A stretch of 64,000 bases of DNA from Oasisia sp. SBJ-2009 (lineage: Eukaryota; Annelida; Polychaeta; Sabellida; Siboglinidae), in the NCBI GenBank assembly GCA_964017155.1, contig OZ024855.1, positions 2,874,991 through 2,938,990 on the forward strand, read 5' to 3'. A program made the position numbers and the translations under genes. The notes beneath the pieces are model-generated. The model worked only from the letters and a program-made list of their open reading frames with translations, searched no databases and had not been told where the DNA came from. This document shows positions 57,317 through 64,000 of this stretch, in pieces (the stretch's first letter is position 1; each line of letters begins with the position of its first letter).

Positions 57317-60300
57317 ATGACTTCCTTGCCGAATAAAGGTGCTGTGTATGGAGAATATAGTCAGAAGAAATCAATACATTAATTACTGTAGAGAAGACAG
57401 TTGCCTACTCCGCAATTTTTTGCTAGTACGCAAAAAAACGATGTACCTGCGCAAGTTCGCCAGGTGTCGCAACTACTAGTTTTCAATCAGGATTAATATA
57501 ACCAAAGCCAAAGGAAATTAGTCATTAGAAATAATGTTTTCAAATAAAGTATAATTATATATATAAACTGTGGTCCTAATATATATGAAATATAGGACAT
57601 CTTCCTCGACTGTCCAGTCTGTCCTACTTTTTGGCTACTACTATCACTTTTATAAACTACAAAATTACTATTTTCAAATTGCACAACATTGATAAACTTT
57701 TAAAATGCCATATTACTATAAAAAAGGAAATTGACAAATAAAATAAAACAAGGCTACAAACGTGTAGTGTTGTGTGAGTGACATATACCGGCCGGCCCGC
57801 CAGTCGAACACTCACTATATGTTGGTCTGGAAGCATGGCATCCGGAATTATTTTTAAAATCCCTGGCGTGTGAGGATGGATAGTTGCACTGACTTCATGA
57901 CATCTGGCAATCTCATAGAAGCACTGTTGACACTCAAATAATTTAAATATTTGTTGACACCGTGTGATTTGTGTCTCTCAGGAGTCCTGGAGGAGCTGGA
58001 GCGTCTGGAGCAGTGCAGTCGACTCCAGAAGGCGCCGGTCGCCCGCCACGCGGCGGACGATGAACCTGACCTTGACATGCTGAAGCAGAAAGTGGAGCAG
58101 CTGCGAAATAAACGCAACGACCTTCAGAAGAAAATCGATGACTCGAGAAAGGTCAGAGTTCAAGTTAAAATTGTCTTATGTTTTGTGCTGACGGTTTCAC
58201 AGAAAACTTTTGATGTGAAATGTTTTTTTGTGGCATCCCATGAATAATTTGTAAAATCACTGAAATATATACTGACGGGTAATTGTTTGCTTAAAGGACC
58301 AGTCCAGTTCTAAACAGTTTCCGTTGTAATTAGATTTGGGTTAGTAGTTACTAGAAATAAGTATTTTTCAAAGCAAGTGTTCATGCTGTCATGTGACAGT
58401 GTCATGTGATGTTGTAGTATGTTCGGGACGTCCTCAATGTCACTGTACAAGGTCACGAGAAGTCGACCCGATCAACCGCTACATATGCCCAGCTGGCCGC
58501 GATGAAAAAACAAAAACTTGAAGAACTGAAAAAGGCCTATAGATTCATAGGTATGTTTCAGTTTCCCTTTTGTAAATTTGAATGTTTGTATTACAGATTG
58601 TGACTGAGTACTGCTGCATGGTATTTGTACATTGTATGCATGAAAGTACTTACTCACTCAATCCTCTTTGTGCCTCCCTATATGGTATTTAAAGGAACAG
58701 AGAGCCAGTGCCAATCAACAGCCTGTATGTTGAATTTTGTGTTGATTACACTATGTCAGTTGGCAGGGTTCTATTTCCTATGTACCCGTCTGTCTTGCTG
58801 TCTCTTTGGGTGACCCCACTTGGGTGTGTTGGGCAGTCAGCTAGTAGTGGACAGTCAATACACTTGTCTTAGTAATTTCTGTCTTGATTACTGCATGAAG
58901 ATATGCATAATTTCATTATGAATAATTCTATAATATTTATGTCCACTATGACAGAACTAATGTTTGTTCATTATACGTTGAACATGTACATGCGCCCACA
59001 CATGTGTGTGTACACATATGCACAGAGCCAAACAAACACACATATTTGATATACTGCATACACACAGACATTTCACATCCAGATATCTAGTGAAAAAATA
59101 CCATCATGTTGTTCATAATCTTACCAGGAACTTCGGCTGCGATGACGAACAAGACCACGCTTCGTCTTTGTTTCGATACCTGCCACAAGGGGGCGTTTGT
59201 GGAGCCGTTCTACGTCGAACTGAGAGTCAGCCAGACGGACTATAGCTTGGTGCGACACACGCTACCCCACTTCCTGCCACTAGAGGCGCTGTGTGACAAG
59301 CTCAACGCCTCGATGGACATGCCGGAGTTCACGCACGCCGTGCACGCATACTTGGCGTGTCACATGTCACGTCGGGAGGAGTGCAGATTGACACAGGTCA
59401 GTGACATGTCAACAACACATCATATAATAATGATAACAATAACTGAAATAGCACATTTTAAGTAAATATGCTATCTCCATCGTCCTCTTGTCCCCTCCTG
59501 GGGATCCGTGTTACTTCTTTACGTGTTTCTTTGCTTTTCTTGTCAGTTCTTTCCACATCTTTCTCTTTTCTGCAACAGACACACGTCTATGGATGTTTAT
59601 GTGATTATTTCCTAATGGTAACCATGTCACATGGTGTGACATGAGTTTCAGTTGGCCGTCATCACCAAACATACTCTCACTGTCTCATACACACGTACAC
59701 ACGTACACACGTACACACGTACACACGTACACACGTACACACGTACACACATACACACGTACACATGTACACATGCACGCACATACAATAAAGCTTTAGA
59801 TAAATATGTAGTTCACAACAATACTAATAAAATAATAAATAAATAGGTAAGAAATTTGTAATAAAAATCTAATTGTCTAGAAAACAACAAATTTATGTAA
59901 TAAAATAATTATGACCGGGGTATAATAGATTACATGAATAATAAAATATTTAAAATAATAACAGCAAATAGGTATTCTTCCTACATTTAAATGAAAATGA
60001 CAATGTTCACACCAGCCCTCCCCAGGCCACCGGTCAAGATGTGTTCCCATCTCAGCCTTCGTCTTCCCCATCATTCTCTGCCTCCCTCTCCCGCTAGCCA
60101 TACTCTTTTCGGCAGTCAGTATGTTACTGTAGGTTATTTTACCTACAGTAACAATTCATAATCACTTATAATTACATTTCTGTTATTTCTTATGCAATTT
60201 CTTGGCAGTTTGCTTCACAGCGGTACTAATAATAATAATACAGTTTTTATATAGCGCTAATTCCCGCATGGCGGATCGATGCGCTGCACAAGAAAAATAC

Positions 60301-62677
60301 TAAAATTAATGTATATTAATAAATAAAAATGTAAATTATATAAATTAATATAAATCATACTAACTCGCAAATCTGTGAGCGGTACTAATGTAATATTATT
60401 TTATAATTTGAGCTGTAGGTAATTTGTATGAACAGTGTTTTATGTATATTTTTATTGGGTCAATAAACACTTCCAATTCCGATTAGTGCTTCACAGAGTT
60501 GGCGATAATTAAAGTACACAAAAACTAAATAGTAAAATATATAAAGTACATTTTTACGTGCATGAATATTGAAACTTTATAGTAATAAAAACCCAGCTTA
60601 ACGTAACCTCATTATCATCGTTGGGCTAAGCTAATCCGGGTTAAGGCTTAATCCCGGTTAAACTAACCTGACCATGGTTAAGTGTAATGTAGACGCTCGA
60701 CCTCAGAGTAAAGCTCTGTCAACTGTTATAACTGACCTAGTTTTCTTGTGTATACTTGGCCTCTGTCTTAGTTATGTGCAATATTCCACTTACCGTCTCA
60801 CTTTTTGCAGCTGAAATACAAACGCCACCTGGTGGGCAATATTGTAACAACACTTGCGTGTGACTACGTCGAGTTCACAGTTTCCCGCAACATGCATGGC
60901 TGCCCCCTGGAGGTGACCTTGGTCTACGCTGACCTCATGACTGCCTTGCCGAGCTCGGTTAATATTACAAGCAAAGGTATGTGTGTGATGAATACTTTTG
61001 TGGAGTGATGTAGCAAATAGCCTGCTGTGTGTTGTTTGATGGTATTCCAGTGTATTTGTATACAGACCAGTGTTCCAAATAGTGTGTTACATGGTTGGTT
61101 GATCTTTCAAAACCCATGCAAAATCCTCAGAATTCTAACAAATAGATTAGACTTCTATATGTGGAATAAAATGCACTTCTATTTGCATCTTTCAAAAAAC
61201 AAATTGTTCTTGGGCCCAGGGAAACGTGATGTTTTTTTCTAAGTGTTAGGGTTGTAAGTGTTAGGGTTGTAAGTGTTAGGGGTGTAAGTTACACCAGAAT
61301 ACATTCCCAAGAATAACAATGTAACCATCTGTATGCCATAACATTATTGTATGTTATATAACATATACAGTGTGTGCCATAATTGTGGCTTGTGGCAGCA
61401 ACAAGTGATACCTCAGTGGACAAATAGTTTAATTTTAGTTTTTTACTTATCTTAGTTGTCTGTTACTCCCCAGGTGGCAGCAGCAGCTTCTTCTGGGTGC
61501 CAAGTCTGTTCCCGGTGTTGGCAATCATGGCCCTGTAAATCGCACGGTCGTTCGTTGTTCTTAGTAGATCTCTTGGTGTCATTCCATTATTGATAGACTA
61601 TCAGTTAGTTTTATTCTCTGACATCCTCTTGATCTTTTCCCTTCAATCTTCCAGGTGTTACAGATGTTGTCTTTTTCTTTCTCGGGGTGTAAGTCGTGGT
61701 GTAAGTCGTGGTGTAAGTCGTGGTGTAAGTCGTGCCTGTCTTGTTCTAATTTTGATAAATATCTTTCCTTTGCTGTTGGCAATTTGCAATTCTTCATTTC
61801 TTTTCGATCCACGAAACTCTTATCGTTCTTCTTTAAAACCTCATTTCCGTTGCTTCGATGGCATGTTGTGTGTGTTCATTTAATGTCCAGGATCCCAAAC
61901 CATAAAGTTTCACTTTAGTTATATTAAAATTACTATATCTGTTGGCGATGCTGTAATTGGCGACGGTTGAAATTCAATAGTTTTGGTAAGGACTAAGGAA
62001 GACGTTTCAGTGAAAAATGCTATTGGTTCTTTGTTGTAAGGGTGTCTACAAATATACCATGTGAGGCCATGCTCATAGCACTGTTTGTTCACTTGCTTCC
62101 GAACTCCCAGATTACGATTAATTTAAAGCACATAGGTAGAGTTTTAAGAGTTAATTGTAAGTGAATAAACTGAGTAATTCACCATTCCTTGCGTTGTGCT
62201 ACAGACTCATAATACTGATACTAATAGTGAAAGGAAATGCTCATTACTTGATACAAACCTTTAAAAAATATTTCAGACTTTTGTATTGTAGAGCTACACC
62301 GAGAAAATTGTAGTGTTTGAAAGTGTGTCTTGAATTCTATTCCCTCCCTCCTTAGACCCTCAACCCTCACAGTCACTCCCCCACCCACCCCCTCAATCTA
62401 CCAACCTAACATCATGGGGACTACTCGAGCTCATGTCTTCTACATACTTGTTGAATTTGTTGAACAGTTATCTTGTTTCACTGCTTATTAAAAATTATCT
62501 CACCCATTGCAACAGGGACGTGTGTTATCCTGGTGCATGCTGGGATACAATGTGTGCTTCCTGTTTTCAGGATTGGATGGAGAACACGAAGTCATTCAGA
62601 CCTGGAAAGAATCTCTCAGCACACTTCGACTCTCCAAAGCATTTGAAGATATCCTCTCGAATCAGACTATAAATTAA
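57317..62677 (+). CDS. CENPO: Centromere protein O, six exons
   Basis: Exons 57317-57338 (tentative), 57982-58151, 58418-58550, 59128-59396, 60811-60976 and 62571-62677 sum to 867 nt, or 288 aa; human CENP-O is 300. All phases fit. The N-terminus is a coiled coil (GVLEELERLEQ, then LDMLKQKVEQLRNKRNDLQK). Two RWD-type regions follow, with TLRLCFDTC, VEPFYVELRV and LVYADLMTALPSSVNI, matching recalled human blocks GVLAHLERLE and LLYKDLTATLPTDVTV. The last exon encodes LDGEHEVIQTWKESLSTLRL. CENP-O belongs to the CENP-O/P/Q/R/U complex of the constitutive centromere-associated network at inner kinetochores. The first exon (7 codons) is chosen because its donor gives the needed phase 1, but AAAG|GTGCTG is a weak donor. 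Confidence 0.9.
59690..59780. repeat. ACACGT-type microsatellite
   Basis: About ten tandem 8-bp CACACGTA units grade into CACATGTA, within CENPO intron 4. Confidence 0.9.
60228..60300 (-). repeat. SINE-like 3' terminus, minus orientation
   Basis: Reverse complement reads CGCATCGATCCGCCATGCGG then GAATTAGCGCTATATAAAAACTG and a TATTATTATT tail. This resembles the GCGCTATATAAG termini of the SINEs in this window, with a different body. Confidence 0.45.
61245..61290. repeat. 16-bp tandem repeat
   Basis: Three copies of AAGTGTTAGGGTTGT with slight variation, in CENPO intron 5. Confidence 0.8.
61683..61732. repeat. 12-bp tandem repeat
   Basis: Four copies of GTAAGTCGTGGT, in CENPO intron 5. Confidence 0.85.
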
Positions 62678-63783
62678 TTGTGTGAAAGTGTGGTGTTTTT
62701 ACCTAATAATGACTGTTTATCTTTACAACATATAAAATATGTTTGTGTTTGAATGTGTAAAAGCTGTTAACTTACAACGTATAAAATATGTTTTGGTTTT
62801 GATGTGTAAAAGCCATTAACTTATGACATATAAAATATGTTTTGGTTTGTATGTATAAAAACTGTTAACTTGTAATGCCAAAATGGAAACATAAAATACT
62901 GCTTAAACTCGGTATTTGTATTTATTGAAGGCCATTTCTTTGATTAGTGATTGATGTGTATCAAGTCTTGTTAAGGGATTCTGCAGCAGTTTTGCACATC
63001 AATGAACCTAGCAGAGTGAAACATGTCATACATAGAATACTTATTTAGCAATACTTATTACCAGGCACAACGGTTCAGATTGCAAATTTCACAAACAGCT
63101 TTGGAAAGCCAAAATGATTCACCTTTGTGAAAGCACCGATTATTATTTTTACATTTTCAGAAGGTTTATGCAATTTACTTGGTGCCATTGTCAAACAACA
63201 TGAAAACTGTCGCGCTAATAGTAATGACAAAGTCCCAGTTTTGTACTATAATTACTGTCTTTATTATAAGAAATAACAACACAGTGAAAGTCAGAAATCC
63301 CAGTCTGTGCGGCAATAAGTTAATGCAAAGCTTTCATTTTAACTGTTGTAATTAGTTAAAAAATACACGTCAATAAATTAATCCGCCCCGCTTGCATTGT
63401 ACGTAGCCTATGTTACACTGCTGCCGTGCCGACGTCAATAGTCTCGCTCTGGCCACACTAATAGAAACACGCCAGGTGTCGACACTGACCAACTCTAGCA
63501 GTCGTGACACCGACAACAAGACGTATATTACTGTAATGCGTAGGTCACTGTAGCCCTAAGCTCTTGCTAACGTCATTCTGAAAGTAGCCAAGCTAGTTAG
63601 ATTTTGAGCGCCAATCCACTGGGCGTCTTCACATACGCGACATCACGTCTGATGCGTCCAAATCGGGTGACGCACTTTCCGTCCATGGCGGCACCAATAC
63701 TCCATTCCCGTCCGGTTGAGAGGGGAACGAATGGTCGCCGGTGTGTGCGGTGCGACACGTCACGTCCGGCGGAAGTGACGCAG
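62678..63783. other. Intergenic DNA after CENPO; three 59-bp degenerate repeats at the start
   Basis: At about 62690-62875, TATAAAATATGTTT followed by G/T-rich sequence and TGTAAAAGC.GTTAACTTA repeats three times at a spacing of about 59 bp. No gene is seen. The stretch contains the CENPO 3' UTR and, near 63400-63780, the 3' flank of the following minus-strand gene. Confidence 0.5.
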
Positions 63784-64000
63784 CTACGACTTGCCGAGGA
63801 AGTCGGCGCGACGCAGAAGGAGCCGAAACGAAATCATGGACAGCGCCGTGACGACGAAGATAAAGTTGGCGGGATACGACTGCAGCGAGCAGCCGACGTA
63901 GGCGCAGATGGTGACAAAGAGGAAGAAGTAGAGCAACACCGGCCGCTGTGGGTCGGCCTTCGAGGCGGCCGTCGTCGCCGCGACAGCCGCACAAGTTCTC
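63784..64000 (-). CDS. C-terminal exon of an unidentified membrane protein (cut by window end)
   Basis: On the minus strand the frame is open from the window edge to a TAG at 63786-63784. It encodes about 72 residues with two hydrophobic segments (VLLYFFLFVTICAYVGCSL and FIFVVTALSMISFRLLL), a short ...SYPAN loop between them, and a basic C-terminus RRADFLGKS. The exon is GC-rich like the other coding exons here. Another frame on the same strand is also open and gives a longer Arg-rich ORF, but its composition looks like a shadow. I cannot name the family; the 5' part lies beyond the window. Confidence 0.55.
   Translation of the reverse strand, partial: RTCAAVAATTAASKADPQRPVLLYFFLFVTICAYVGCSLQSYPANFIFVVTALSMISFRLLLRRADFLGKS

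Noticed and set aside
57836..57868. First exon of CENPO at the ATG near 57836
   Set aside because: Donor choices there give phase 0 or 2, while the next exon needs phase 1.

Overview
This is a metazoan nuclear genomic window, most likely from a marine invertebrate such as a cnidarian, lancelet, mollusc or similar; the species cannot be named from the sequence. The evidence is spliced protein-coding genes with GT-AG and occasional GC-AG introns, non-LTR retrotransposons, tRNA-derived SINEs, DNA transposon relics, and many micro- and minisatellites. Intergenic and intronic DNA is AT-rich, with a few strikingly GC-rich exons.

Layout. 0.8-4.5 kb: a full-length but dead RTE-like LINE bounded by a 10-bp target-site duplication and interrupted by a second insertion. 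4.8-5.0 kb: a probable first exon of an unidentified minus-strand gene. 5.8-10.0 kb: a five-exon FAM8A1 orthologue (RDD-domain ER membrane protein), with a SINE and an RT relic in intron 1. 13.8-17.4 kb: a nearly intact CR1-like LINE (SGNH-esterase ORF1, EN-RT ORF2) with one frameshift. 17.9-24.5 kb: a five-exon host gene derived from a pogo/Tigger/CENP-B-type transposase whose DDE catalytic residues are all replaced.

26.8-30.3 kb: a candidate six-exon gene for an unidentified single-pass membrane protein. 31.5-36.5 kb: two divergently oriented paralogues of an unidentified multi-pass membrane protein. The minus copy is fully modelled (four exons); only the last two exons of the plus copy are visible. 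The minus copy's introns hold a long polypurine microsatellite cluster and a 17-bp minisatellite. 36.9-38.0 kb: a 24-bp minisatellite of about 48 units with higher-order structure, followed by hAT and RT relics.

40.4-56.6 kb (minus): a 15-exon TTC39C-like gene. Every splice phase agrees and the product is 592 aa. One of its splice acceptors has been amplified into 24 in-frame tandem copies. Its introns carry three SINE copies, a fold-back MITE and a TTAA-flanked piggyBac-like non-autonomous element. 57.3-62.7 kb (plus): CENPO, a kinetochore CCAN subunit, head to head with TTC39C across about 0.7 kb. 63.8-64.0 kb: the 3' end of a minus-strand gene for an unidentified membrane protein that continues past the window.

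The genes form no pathway: ERAD (FAM8A1), kinetochore (CENPO), TPR protein (TTC39C) and a transposase-derived DNA-binding protein. The most notable signals are the amplified in-frame splice acceptor in TTC39C, the exapted dead transposase, and the divergent membrane-protein pair. Exon models come from reading splice sites, phases and recalled family similarity; no alignment or search was run.
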